A stretch of 64,000 nt of DNA from Pempheris klunzingeri (taxonomy: Eukaryota; Chordata; Actinopteri; Acropomatiformes; Pempheridae), in the NCBI RefSeq assembly GCF_042242105.1, contig NC_092020.1, forward strand, positions 5,301,501 through 5,365,500. Reading direction: 5' to 3'. Both the position numbers and the translations under genes were made by a program. Below the pieces are notes generated by a model. That model was not told the DNA's origin. It worked only from the letters and a program-made list of their open reading frames with translations, and did not search any database. Of this stretch, positions 24,181 to 41,019 are shown piece by piece (the stretch's first letter is position 1; every line of letters begins with the position of its first letter).

Positions 24181-25785
24181 AACATAACATGCTTCTTCTT
24201 TCTTTTCAAATAATTACACTGCAGGTACCACCTCACCCATCTGCCAAAGCATCATAAAGCCATTTTTAAAAATTCATATTGCAGATCCGGGTTGCAGTGA
24301 GAGTTAGTGTTTGTAGATGTAAGCCATTGCCATGTAAGCCAACAGAAACATTTCCACACAACTGTTCTCAGAGGCAGCAGGAAACCTTAACAGCTCGTGC
24401 TGCTCAGCCTCAACTGATTTATGTCAAAGCTTGATTTTCACCCTTGAGTGCCTTATTTAGTAGGAATCATTGGCCTTCATCAGCAGACATGCTGAGCCTC
24501 TGCCGGCCAATGACTCCTTGAATCTTCTCCCCATAATCCATCTTTCTTTTAAAGGACTTTAGAATTGTTTTACAGAGATTAATTCACACACACAGATTCA
24601 TTTTCTTTTTAAGATTCAAACAGTCTTGTTTTTAACTGTTGACCTTCTCCAGTGGGTTATACAGGTTTTTTTTAAGCCTCTTAAGAAATGAGAGACTTTT
24701 GTCAACGGCTGGATGACCATGTAATCCTTTATATGAAGGGAAAACATGAAGCTCAGCAGCAGTGGTGTAGCGAGGTTTTCACGTGATAGTGGCCATATAT
24801 TATTCCAAAAGACACAAAGACAGACTTCTGGCTTAAGGTGGTGCCAGGTTACTGTGATGTGACTGATGTACAAAACCCTTTACCACATTTATTTAAAAAG
24901 GTATTATTAAATCTTTGTCTTAAACTCCAAGGCATCCAATGGCGAGTCAGCTGCTGAAAACTAATGTTGTGTGACTCAAACTCACAGATATTTATTTAAA
25001 ATTATGCAAATGACACAAAAAAAAGTGGACATTGGACATCAAAATATTAAATATTTCAATTTAGTGTTATTGTGGGACCTACTACGACACAGTTTTCTGA
25101 TTTAAAGACACTCAAAAGTTCAAGAGGTTGAGCTGATGCAAATAGATGATAAAGAAAGAGGAAACAGTGTCTTGTTAGATGGGAGGGCACAGTACGCTGA
25201 AATCTCGATTTATCACATTACAACCAGGAATGACTTATGGTATGGTTGTGTGGTTTCCACGAATTTCCACTCCAGTGTGTAAGTCACTGAGTTATAGAAA
25301 AGTTCCAAAAGTGGGCTGTGGGGAAGGGGGGAGGGGAGATGTTAGAAACAGAGACTTTTCACAAGCTCGAGGACGACATCTGTCTGCCCCAGGAGCCATG
25401 TGGTGCAGAGGGAAGCACCCTATAAATGTCTGTCAGGTTCCCTCCTCTGGACATCAGCCTGGGGATGGAGCCCTGCCTTGTTTTTCAGCGATTAGCTCAG
25501 TTCAAAAACATGAAGTGGGACAATCTCTCGCAGTTTGTCTACCTCTGAAAGCCTTTGTTTCTGCTAGTCCTCGTCACATTTTGGGTTTAAAAAAAAGAGT
25601 GTACTACAGCTTCAGACACTGTCAGAAACTGCAGCGCAATCTGGAAAGTGCTTCAAAGTGAGCTTGTTTCCTGCGACAGAGGATGAGGAATGTTTACAGA
25701 TCAGGATGAGGTTCATTGTAACTGTCCAACCATGTCCCTCTGCCAAGGCCACGTAGACAGAGCAACGGGGACAACAGCATGTCCT

Positions 25786-25787
<2 letters not shown>
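24181..25787. other. Intergenic, no supported gene
   Basis: A plus-strand open frame of 160 codons at 25179-25661 has no recognisable domain and begins at a non-ATG codon. I do not regard it as a gene. Confidence 0.4.
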
Positions 25788-25819
<32 letters not shown>

Positions 25820-25990
25820 AGAGAGAGAGTTGTAGAGACATGTGTATAATGGTGATAATGTCTGTTAATGGTTTAATAATATGAGACTGTGCTAATGACA
25901 CTAATGATGCACCAGGAATAGACGCCTCTCCCAAAATAGAGCAGGGGATGGATGTCATTAAATAGACTCTACAGAAAGACCCTTTGTTTG

Positions 25991-26036
<46 letters not shown>
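25788..26036. repeat. Paired (CA)n and (TG)n microsatellites
   Basis: A CA tract at 25788-25818 and a TG tract at 25993-26032, ending in GCGCGC, lie 175 bp apart on the same strand. They are complementary and could fold together. ORFs here are repeat artefacts. Confidence 0.9.
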
Positions 26037-27110
26037 CCACTGGTTTACTGGCAGTGGTGATGGTGATTGCCGTGTTTGATGTCTTTGTTTACACATATGC
26101 GATTGCATGTTCAAGTGGGTGTGCATGTACAAGCGCGTCACACCCACTGAGACACAAAATGTAGTCAGTTGTTTGGCATTGTTGCTTCGCATTTTGTATT
26201 TCAACTGATTTCGGAAATGTTGGCCTCTGCAGTGTGTCGGTTTACATCCACATTGTTGGGTGAAATCTCAAAGTGACAGAACAATGTGCTCACACACATG
26301 CAAGCTGTGTGTCACGCTGTGTGACAGTGGGTTTGCTGCAACTCTTGAATACTTTGAACTTAGCAGGAAATTCAACATCTGCACAACACTGATGATAATA
26401 ATGATAAGCAGGCCGTTCACACCTACAAATTTAAGGCTCAGTCATCATCAGAGATGCACTCAAGTCTTGTGTTCACCCTGTTCCTTAACAAAGTAGAAAG
26501 TAAAGCCTTTCTGTGTGGAAACTGCTATTTGTGAAGAAAGCCCCCTTTTTTTAAAAAAAAATACCTGAAGCAAGTGATTCATTGTTGCAGGTGACTCCTT
26601 TTCTATGCTCAGTTGTTCTGTCCTGTTGGATCAGTAATCTATCAGTCATAATAACATGTTTTACAAGTACAACCTTTTCCAGCGAATGAACTAATATAAA
26701 GAGGTAGAGTGTTGAAGAGTACAATACTTTCAAAAGAAACTTCCGATGAAACTTCAAGAAAATCTCACAAGAGCAAACAACAAGCAGAAGTCAGGCAGTG
26801 TGAGTATCTTGTGCTTTGAAGTAAGATCCTGCAGGGGAAAACCCTGGAGGCTCAACCATTCCCATGACAGCAGCGCGCTACTGGAGCTCACACAGCGACT
26901 CCTCTTGCACCTCCGCTGTGGAGCCACACATCGACTAACAAGTATTTGATTGTTGCTGTTAAAGAGCTGGAAAACCCTAATTGCAGAACTGATTAAAAAT
27001 TGCACATATTTAAAAAGTATATTTATATATAGATATATATATTTTTAAAAAAAGGCTTGTTAGCTGAGTCCTGGAGGAAGAGAGGGAAGGATGCTCGGGT
27101 CTGTAACGTG

Positions 27111-27162
27111 ATTGGCTGTCGCGTCCCGTGGCTATAAAAGCCCGCACAGTGACTCGGAGAGT
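27111..27162 (+). promoter_or_regulatory. ednrb2: TATA/CCAAT core promoter of ednrb2
   Basis: An inverted CCAAT box (ATTGG, 27111-27115) stands about 20 bp before a good TATA box (TATAAAAG, 27133-27140). Transcription should start near 27160-27165. The region is GC-rich compared with the AT-rich sequence immediately upstream. The promoter is assigned to the endothelin receptor because the next downstream feature is an ATG-free leader ending in a strong donor, and because the receptor's first coding exon has a splice acceptor before its start codon. Confidence 0.68.
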
Positions 27163-27352
27163 CAGAGCGCAGCTGAAGCGGAGGAGACAGGAGCGGGACG
27201 GACGGCGGGACACACAGTGGACGCACCGTGAACTTCCACTGCTGGAGCCCACAGATCACTCAGAGAGCATCAGGCCAATTAGCGGAACTCTGCTGGAATA
27301 TTGATCAGAAAACTTTGGCCACGCTGCCCGCAGCACAGCACCGTCCGGTCCG
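27163..27352 (+). other. ednrb2: Predicted non-coding leader exon of ednrb2
   Basis: About 190 bases of GC-rich sequence without any ATG, ending at GTCCG|GTGAGT (exon end 27352). The matching acceptor is CTATTTTCTCTGCAG at 31409, so intron 1 would be 27353-31409. The left end is set only by distance from the TATA box. Confidence 0.62.
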
Positions 27353-27509
27353 GTGAGTTTGGAGCGACGGCGTCATGGACTGTGATTCAATTCATTAAAA
27401 GCTGAATTTAAGTGTAAGTGGTTAAGGAGCTGTTTGACTCTGTGCACTTTGCGCAGAAATAGCCACAACCACATGACTTAGATTAACTGTGCCTCTTTAT
27501 TTTTAAGTT

Positions 27510-27556
27510 CTATCCATCTATCTATCTATCTATCTATAGATCTATAGATCTATAGA
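27510..27556. repeat. ATCT tetranucleotide repeat changing into AGATCTAT palindromes
   Basis: CTAT units pass into CTATAGATCTATAGATCTAT, which is self-complementary and can form a hairpin. It lies in ednrb2 intron 1. Confidence 0.85.
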
Positions 27557-28414
27557 AAGTACTGGGTTGGTGATTTTGTTTTTCTTTTCTTTGTTAACTG
27601 GACCCTTTTCTCAGTAACTGCATTCGGTCTTTGGTTTTTAACTTGCTGCCTGTTTTATAACCTATTTAAAGTTGATGTGTTGGAGTGTATGGCCACAGAG
27701 ATGCTCTCCTACATGACATTATCGTGTTCATGGGGATGCAGATGAAAATACTGGGCTTGCTCTGATCATCTCAGTCCATCAGTGCTCCTCTGTCCACACC
27801 AGTCACACAGTCTGCACGACCTGCAGCTCATGTGTCGGCCTCAGGGTGTACATTGCAGCCTGCCGTCGCAGTAACATATTAAAATCAAAAGAAATCAAAC
27901 AAACTCTCTTTTTCACAGAGAGAGAATTTATAGGATCTTCTCACCGAGGAGGCCACAGCAATCCAGGGAACTGGCAGAGAAACAATCCTAACACCTTGAC
28001 AAAGACTCTAAAACGAGACCATAAAGTTTAACTGTGTATTTAGTTGCAGTGAAGTTGAAACTCAGCTGGTGTTATTAATCTGGAGTTCTCAACCTTCAAC
28101 ACAAAAAAACAAGAGCGTGATGGCATGTGCATTGGTGTTTGCATTTTTACTCACATGCAGCGTTCCTGTTATGGCCATAAGGTGTTCCTGTTATTACAGA
28201 CTGGACATGGGGGGAACAACAGGAACGGGAACAGGAACACCTCACAATGTCAATACAACACCAGAAACTTGCAGCCTACACTTTCACCACATTACATCGT
28301 GAGCTTGACATAGTGGATTTGTTGCTTAGCTGTTTGTGCAGTTGTGTCCTGGATCATAGTTTTACCAAAATATCTGAGTTGTGTCTTTGTTAAGTTCTAC
28401 ATAGAACTAAATAG

Positions 28415-29150
28415 TGGTGGATTGTAATTACGTACATTTACTCTACTTAAGCACTACTTGAGTATTTTCATTTTATACTGCTTCTTTGTAATTCTACATA
28501 TCAGAGAGAAATATTGTGGTTTTTATTACATATGATAAGCGTATAAAATGCACTATATTGTTACAGGGTAGACCAGTGCTTCTTCATTTTATTTTATTTT
28601 TTTGTCTTGTGACCTCTTACGTACAAGTGTGTAGTTTGGGCCCATTGTCTTGTTTCAGATGTGTCTGAGTTATTATCAGCTTCACTAAAGAGACTTTTTC
28701 CTTCTAAACTTCTCACATGGTTAAATTACTGTTTAAATGAAACCATGTGAGAAGTTTAAAGGGGAAATTAGTGGGTCCTGAAGAGGTCAAATTATCCAAT
28801 ATTTCACAAAAAAAAGTAAAGATCACAGAAAAGTAAAAAAAAACAAAAAGCAACAACCCTTTGGAAGGGGAACCACCAGACTGGGGAACTGTAGATAAAG
28901 TAGATAAAACAAGCTTCACCTTACACACAGCAGTTTGAATACTTTAATGATTTCATACATAATAAATCAGTCATGGCACATTTTGCTGCAGAATGAGTAC
29001 TTTTACTTTTGATGCCTTAAGTTAATGTTGCTTATAATAGTGCTTTTACTCAAGTAGGGCATTCAATGGTGGACTTTTACTCGATTATTTTAACAATGTG
29101 GTATTGTCACTTTTACTTAAGGAAAAATCTGAGTGCGTCTTTGATCACTG
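28415..29150. repeat. 'ACTCAAGTA' teleost repeat, probably near full length, with an internal perfect hairpin
   Basis: The left end reads GGTGGATTGTAATTACGTACA then TTTACTCTACTTAAGCACTACTTGAGTA; the right end (about 28995-29130) has TGCTTTTACTCAAGTAGGGC and TCACTTTTACTTAAGG. The two ends are roughly inverted, as in a non-autonomous DNA element. The middle holds an exact 18-bp inverted repeat at 28705-28722 and 28741-28758. It lies within ednrb2 intron 1. The element's transposase class is unknown. Confidence 0.6.
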
Positions 29151-30142
29151 CAACTAATCACATGAGAATATTATGTTTTATTATGTTTTGGTACTGGGAT
29201 TATTTGCTACAGAGAATCTGTGCGGTTCAATAGTCTTGCAAAATGTTGAATGTTTTTGCCTGGTTATTAAACTTCATTATCAAACCTCTGTTTCACAAGC
29301 TCAGGATCAAAGTCACATTTAGTTTCTCATTTGTTCTTCAGTGTTTAGTTGATTCATAATACCGATGAAATACTTGGCATTTATTTCTCAATTAGTCCAA
29401 ATGAAACAGAACCAGTTTCACAGAGCAAATCATGTGCTCTCCCCACATCTCCCTGTCATCTCGGTGCTTTACTGCCTCTCTCCCTGCATTCAGGTCACTC
29501 TCATGACTCGTGTCCTCTCAGGCGTTCACCTCAGCTCTCACTCTTTCCTCTAGTCTAGCTTGGCATTTCCTGTGCTTTTGTGCTCTTTGCTTGCTGTAAC
29601 TCAAACTGTCAACCATCTCAAACCTAACTTCTGTTACTGACACGCTCTTCCTGCATTTCTGTGTTTTTCTCCGCACATCTTAATACATTTTTCTCACTTC
29701 TCGTGCTTCCCTTCCCGCTCTCTCCTCCCAACACACAAACGCAAATTTTCTGACCACCTTCGAGTACCCCCCCCCACCCAACACACACACACACACTTTT
29801 ACTCTGCTGCTTGCCAACTCTCCACCTCCTCCTTTCTAAGATGTGAAGCCAACAAAGCTAAAGGTCAGAGATGGTTTCTAAAGTAAAATTTATTAGATTA
29901 AGAGGATTAGCCCAATTAAAATTCAGCCTTCCAATTGGGTCAGACAATCATACTCTAACATGGCCTAACGAGGTACCACACAACACAAAGGCATAATTCA
30001 GATGACAGAGCGGATGGACAGTGGCCAAACTGATTTCTTGTGATATGAGTTCATCCATGTGATTTTGCCTTTGTGTGTGTGAACAGAACAAGCCTCTGTG
30101 TTTTTGAGCCAAATGCAGCTATGAATGCCAGTTGTGTTCCAG

Positions 30143-30147
<5 letters not shown>

Positions 30148-30200
<53 letters not shown>

Positions 30201-30210
30201 TGTGTGTTTG
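30148..30210. repeat. (TG)n microsatellite
   Basis: TG run followed by GAGAGAGAG and a further short TG run, in ednrb2 intron 1. Confidence 0.95.
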
Positions 30211-30350
30211 AATGGTGCGGAGGGTTAAGCACATTCTTAGATGTGATCAAAAAGCATTAAAAAGTAAACTAAGCAGTTGTCAACAGACCTTTTCCTTTTG
30301 AAATATTGGAGTCAAGAGGTTTGCACATCTGCGCCTAGAGACGGAGAGAT

Positions 30351-30575
30351 TGTGTGTTTGTGTGTGTGTGTGTGTGCACGTGTGTGTGTGTGCGCGTGCA
30401 TACCCTGATAATGTGTTTCTGCAGATATTGCTGCGACCGTCAATAAGCTCATTTATCTCAAGAGATGCCCCAAGGCGTCCGGGGGGGTACACATGATTCT
30501 CGAGAGGCTCAAAGCCAAGCTAGGGTCCTCAATGAGAGACAGAAAGTATCTCTGTCACACACACACACACACACA

Positions 30576-30614
<39 letters not shown>
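30351..30614. repeat. (TG)n and (CA)n microsatellites
   Basis: A TG/CG-rich tract at 30351-30398 is followed by a CA tract at 30556-30614 with one GA interruption. The tracts are complementary and 160 bp apart. Confidence 0.93.
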
Positions 30615-30616
<2 letters not shown>

Positions 30617-31014
30617 GACACACAGAAGCGCTGCTCCTCCTCTAAACTATAAACTCTGTTATCACTATTCCATTTGGCTGTTTTATGTTTCATTGCACAT
30701 CTCTCTTTCTGTTTGTTTCTCCCTCTGTCCTTGGTTTGATTTTATGTTCTTTTCCATGACACAAAAATCTTGCCAGAGTTTTAAGTTTTAGAGATTTAAT
30801 TACAAACACTGAGTACAAGTGCTGTTTATTCTGTTTAATGAATTTTTAAAAATATCCAAATCAAATGAGTGACGCTTGATCTGTTTGAACATTTATCATG
30901 TAGCTGCCTGACGAGATCAGGCTAAAGTAAGCTGAGCTCCCTGCTCCTGAGTTCATTACCCTGGTAACATCAGTTCAGTAACACAAAGAGCCTGTAGCCT
31001 ACTTGTGAGCTAAA

Positions 31015-31350
31015 TGCTGTTACATCTAAGTTTAGTGTGTCAGCATCGTTACATTTACCAATAGTATCACTAAACTCAAACTGCAGCTGAGGTTGCTGGG
31101 AATGTGTGGGAAAGTATTTGGTCATGAACCACATTATTGGACAAATTGAAATTTTGATTCGATGATGGCCGTAAATGATAAGTTGAAGGATCAGCAAAGA
31201 AACAAAGTTATAATTCATCTGCAGGGGGGCATGAATGACATAATGCCAGCACCAAATTTCATGGCAATCCATCCAGCGTGTGTCAAGACATTTCACTCAA
31301 AAGCACAATGGTGGTGTTAGACGAAAAGCCAAGAGTATTGTTATAATCCA
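31015..31350. repeat. Dispersed repeat, 3' end of a LINE-type element
   Basis: Contains CACCAAATTTCATGGCAATC then CATCCAGCGTGTGTCAAGACATTTCACTCAAAA and AATGGTGGTGTTAGACGAAAAG. This is the well-known fish module (…aaatttcatggcaatccatcca…gagacatttcactcaaaa…). A related fragment lies at 34680-34860. It lies in intron 1, only about 60 bp before the coding-exon acceptor. Confidence 0.6.
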
Positions 31351-31409
31351 TCTAGTGCTCTGTTTATGTGTTTGTGTGTAACATTGTGGTCTGTCTATTT
31401 TCTCTGCAG

Positions 31410-31580
31410 GAGAAACAACCTTGGACTCAGACTTCCAGGCCCGGAGAAAGAGCCAGCGTGGGGATGTGTGTGAGTGTGCGAAAATGTGTGTGTGAGAGCC
31501 TTTAATTGTGTGTTTGCAGACTGCTGTGTGCCTTTGAGCGAGCAAACGACTTGCTGTGTGAGTGCGAAGCTCGTGCAAAC
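31410..31580 (+). promoter_or_regulatory. ednrb2: ednrb2 5' UTR part of exon 2 with two upstream ORFs
   Basis: The leader between the acceptor (31409) and the start codon has two upstream ATGs. One at 31464 opens a 13-codon ORF ending in TAA at 31505. One at 31484 opens a 3-codon ORF ending in TGA at 31495. Both terminate before the main ATG, so they could lower translation. Confidence 0.6.
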
Positions 31581-36981
<5,401 letters not shown>

Positions 36982-37560
36982 ACACACACACACATGCACA
37001 CACACCTACACACACACGCACACACACATAAACACACACTAACCACACACACCTTCTGCCAAACCCATGTTCCCATCAGCTCCCATCAAGGAGAAACAGT
37101 GCTGTCAGCTCCAACGGACCGACAGCCAGGTCTGAGTGAGGAGGGAAACATGGAGGGAGGTAGAAGTCACTTCTACGGGACTCACAGCAGACTGAAAGAA
37201 TGAAATAACAGGATCGTACCTGTTCAGGCTGCAGAATAACTGCAAAAACTATGACGAAACCAAAGCTACGTAAATCTGTTCATACTCCGACTCTGAGGCT
37301 TGTGCAGAGGAAGTCTCTCAGTGGACCGTCACGGTAAACACATCTACAAAGAACGTTTAGTAAAGCCACATGTAAATGTACAAGATTATCTACATGCAGT
37401 CTGCAGACCTATGATTATATTCTAGCTAACCTTAGTGCTTCATGTATGAATAACACTGATAAGCACTGCCTTTTGAAGCTTTAATACCTCACGGGGAAAG
37501 ATAGAGGGAAACTGTGGCCCTGAGTTATTTTCCAGAAAGCCTTGGAAGTGCGAGTCTTTT

Positions 37561-37603
<43 letters not shown>

Positions 37604-39055
37604 GAGTGTGCCTTTGCATACGAACACAAGCCGATTATCTGCCAATCAACTGCACGTTGTCACTGAACTCCTCGACGCCCATGTGCCCCGGTGACATCAT
37701 ACCGGAGTAGAATGGGCCCCACTGTGTGTCTTACAGTCATGTGGAGAGTCGAACGTCGGACATCTTCTGCTGCTTTAAGTCATGTGGAGGGCAGCTGTAG
37801 TCCAAGAACGCTGACATATACCAGATGATTCCCATCATGCTACACAAACGAGGTTGTTATTAGTACTATATTTTTGCAGTGTTTATGCTGTTGTAAGCAG
37901 TGTCCGTTTCCACTGTGTATAAAGCCTTAACCTGTCTCTTACATTGTACAATAGCTTTTATTTTTCTAAGAAAATATCACAAAACAGTGAAGCTTGTTGG
38001 ATCGTCCAACATGAGGTATCCATTTATTATTTCCAAGTACTTCCCCTCGTTCAGTGAGTCGTCATGTTGCATGTTCCTGTGGCTGGAAATTACTCGGAAA
38101 ATTACTTGTAAGAGCTGCTCAAGGAATACATTTTCTGAAATTGATCCCTTTAGAAGCGTTAGGAAGGAAACAGAAATGCTGTCCAGCTGGATGTTTCTGA
38201 GAAGTTAATGGTTGTAGGGGAGATTATATTTCTTTAACTTTGCAGTAATCATAGAAAATATTTAGATGTATTAGTGGTTTCCATTAAATATACAGTAATC
38301 CAGGTAAAATTCAGATTTAATGTTTTTTAACATTTGTGAAAGAGAGATGCTGGATCCTGGAAGGACTTGTGGTGCAACACCGTAATAGAAATGTGTTCCC
38401 AATATTTTATGGTAACTTTGTAACTTTGTCATATACTATAAATCTTGTGATGCCAGCGTGTCAAGAAAAACAGTTTACACAATTTCTGGCTACAGGCCGT
38501 AGCTTGTGCCTGACAATAAGTCTCCAAGCCTAACTATCAGAGAGAACACACAGATTGTGAGCTCTTAGTATTACTATCATTCGGGAAAACGTGCAAATGT
38601 TGCATTTCACTGTGAGCTAAGTTCCAAAGTTTTTAACACTGGCAGAAATGAGAGCATATACTAGTGACAGATGCACAGGAAGGAAACATTTTAACTGGTG
38701 TCACTTTTGAAGCATTTTAAAGTGGACTTGATTTATGTAATATAATATATACAAACGATTTCCTTTGCCACTGTAGTAGAGTTTGCAATCAAGTCAGCTG
38801 ATCACGCAAGTATGTGACTCTATCTCGTATCTATTTATGGCATCGTTGCCGTGCTTTTAGCTACACCTAAAAGCGGCTGTGTACTGGAAGGTCGGAGCAG
38901 CTTTGTGACTGTCTTCACAGAGGGACATTTAGAAGTAATGTGAGGTTGAAGATAAAATGTAATGTGAATACTGGCCCTGGTGTTTTAACTTGCATTTATA
39001 CTGTACCTATTTGCTGAGAGTATGTAGTAATAAATATTATTTTATAGCATTTGCG
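36982..39055 (+). other. ednrb2: ednrb2 3' UTR (predicted)
   Basis: Sequence after the stop codon begins with an interrupted CA tract (to about 37051) and includes a (TA)10(CA)11 compound microsatellite at 37561-37603. The best poly(A) signal is AATAAA at 39029-39034, giving a 3' UTR of about 2 kb. No other plus-strand coding exon is visible in this interval. Confidence 0.5.
37561..37603. repeat. (TA)10(CA)11 compound microsatellite
   Basis: Ten TA units are followed by about eleven CA units, inside the predicted ednrb2 3' UTR. Confidence 0.95.
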
Positions 39056-40206
39056 TTGTATTTGACTTATTTATTGAACTATGAAATATTACGCATGTAT
39101 TTATGTGCATATTTTACATGTTGCACAATGTATATTGGCATACATTAAACATTCCCTGTGGAGTTTTCGACCTCTTTAAGCTGTTTTTCCATTAGTGGGT
39201 CCCTGTTTTCTTTATATTGACTCAATGTGCACGCAGGTGATGCAATCCATGTTCTTACCAGTGGTTTTACATGGGAATGCATCAAGATGTCATGTGCCTT
39301 TAGTAGTGAACTCCACAGAGCTCCTTTAAGTAGTGTGCATGGAGAGGATCTGTCATTTTCGCTGTTTTTAGGGCTTGTTGACTTTTCCTGTACATCTTTC
39401 ATGTAATGTGCCCTGTGTCACTCTTGTCATCTCATTTCCCTGAACATTAAGACCACATTTATGCTTTGTTAATGCGCAAAAGTTCCTTACCTGCCCCTTT
39501 ACAATCAGAGAACAGCTTTGTTTTGAGGGACTGGTGCACTCTTGACAGGAGTGAGCATAAACATTCACCTCTGTTATTAACAGCCTGTCAAAGGTTAATT
39601 ACAGTGTGTCACGGGTTTTCATGCCTTTTGTTTTGTTGTTGCATTCGTTTTACATCTGATTTCAGAGGAAGAGCATCAAAAGAAAGTGTGTCAAATGTGT
39701 TACAAATGACTTTTTACAAGGCATTTCCTGGGCTGAAATTATTGCTTTGGACACCCCGACACTGGCGCCAGAGACCAGTTCCAAGAAGCAGGTTTTTACA
39801 GAGATTACTGTTGATTAACTCTCAGAAAAGAGTTTTTACATTCAGTTCATGTTACAGATATGAAAGAGTTCTGGTTTTTTTCCCTCAGTTAACAAAGAAA
39901 ACAATTTATTGGAGAGAAGGATTTTGGTGGGTTTTTTTCTCGACAGCTCCCAAACCACCAGAACTGGCCGCAGTCAATAATCAAAGGTCAAAGATATGTA
40001 CTACTGCTATTAGAAACCATAATGTAGGTTAAAACAAAATACTAGTTACACAAAATTAAATCATTAAAGCAACAATTCTGATCACATATGGAGTGAATAG
40101 TGGGTAATAAAAAGATATTAACTGTACTGTTTGGCAAAATGGAAGTTATCACTATATTGCTGTTTATGATTCCAGTGAATAATTTCCACTGAGAAAAACG
40201 TTGCCT
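39056..40206. other. Interval between ednrb2 and the minus-strand orphan ORF
   Basis: A plus-strand open frame at 39466-40032 starts at TTG, is Phe-rich and shows no domain; I do not accept it. The right part would be the 3' UTR of the minus-strand ORF if that gene is real. Confidence 0.4.
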
Positions 40207-40725
40207 TCACTTAGAGACTATTTTTCCAGAGGAGAGCTTCGTCACAACAACAATCCCTTCAAGTACAATATCAGCAAGACCAATGAGCTTGTGGTGCTCT
40301 GCCAGAGAAATGAGACGCCCCCCTGTCCTGGTTGTTATCCAGGGGTAGGAGGTGAAGAGGGTGTGCTCGGGGGCCAAATCAATAAACTGGATTCCAGGAC
40401 GGGGGCAGAGCAGACTGTTCCTCTTAAAAAGATTCAGATCCCGCAGTGTGTACAGGCTCCTGCAGATCAGTCTGCAGCAGCCAGTGCTCCTTTCTCCGTG
40501 GTGTTGTGCTGGGATGGTGGCATTAAGGCTGGAGGCAGAGACGGAGAGGACGGGCAGGTCAAAGTTATCTGAGATAACCCCTCTCATCCTCTCTACAGCC
40601 CCCTCAGACGTCATCTCACCCAGGTGGAAAACTGGGTGCTTCAGGTGCTCATTTGCGCCCACAGCCGTCAGACTGTACAACAGCAGTGGAGACCTCTGCC
40701 TATGAGACCCCCTGTCTGCAGCCAT
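40207..40725 (-). CDS. Unrecognised intronless ORF, 172 codons
   Basis: I do not recognise this protein. The frame is open from ATG 40725 to TGA at 40207-40209. The ATG has a strong context (G at -3 and G at +4), and an upstream in-frame TGA shows that the ORF starts here. Codon use is gene-like, with many CTG, GAG, CAC, AAG and ATC codons, unlike the AT-rich surroundings. The product begins MAADRGSHRQRSPLLLYSL and is a mixed, apparently soluble protein with no signal peptide, transmembrane helix or repeat. A region with two adjacent cysteines (STGCCRLICRSL) sits near its middle. A minus-strand AATAAA at 39905-39910 could end the transcript. It converges on ednrb2. It could be a true single-exon gene, one exon of a larger gene, or a retrocopy fragment. 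Overlapping plus-strand frames look poorer. Confidence 0.5.
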   Translation of the reverse strand: MAADRGSHRQRSPLLLYSLTAVGANEHLKHPVFHLGEMTSEGAVERMRGVISDNFDLPVLSVSASSLNATIPAQHHGERSTGCCRLICRSLYTLRDLNLFKRNSLLCPRPGIQFIDLAPEHTLFTSYPWITTRTGGRLISLAEHHKLIGLADIVLEGIVVVTKLSSGKIVSK

Positions 40726-41019
40726 GACAGTAGACTGTGTAATGGATGGTGTTCAATCTAAAACATGGTTGCTTCACACGCATCTACACAATCACCGCAG
40801 TTTCAAGGTGAACCAAACCAACCAAACGTGAAATAGGGTCACGATCTCTGCTTCTGGTCCTGAGTGATGGTGTTGAATAACGGATAATGGAATAATAAAG
40901 TGTTTTGGCAGAACATTATGCTGTCAGACTGAAGTTGACCTTTAGGATATAGAATTCATCAGTCTATCATTTTAACTCATTTGACATTCGTGTGAAATGT
41001 TGTCACTTATTTTCATGTC

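Noticed and set aside
25179-25661. Plus-strand ORF of 160 codons
   Set aside because: It starts at TTG, has no domain, no codon bias and no splice context.
31506-31580. Upstream extension of the ednrb2 ORF by 25 codons
   Set aside because: It would require a TTG start. The ATG at 31581 gives a normal signal peptide and has A at -3.
39466-40032. Plus-strand ORF of 188 codons
   Set aside because: Non-ATG start, low-complexity Phe/Arg-rich product and AT-rich codon use; it looks like chance.
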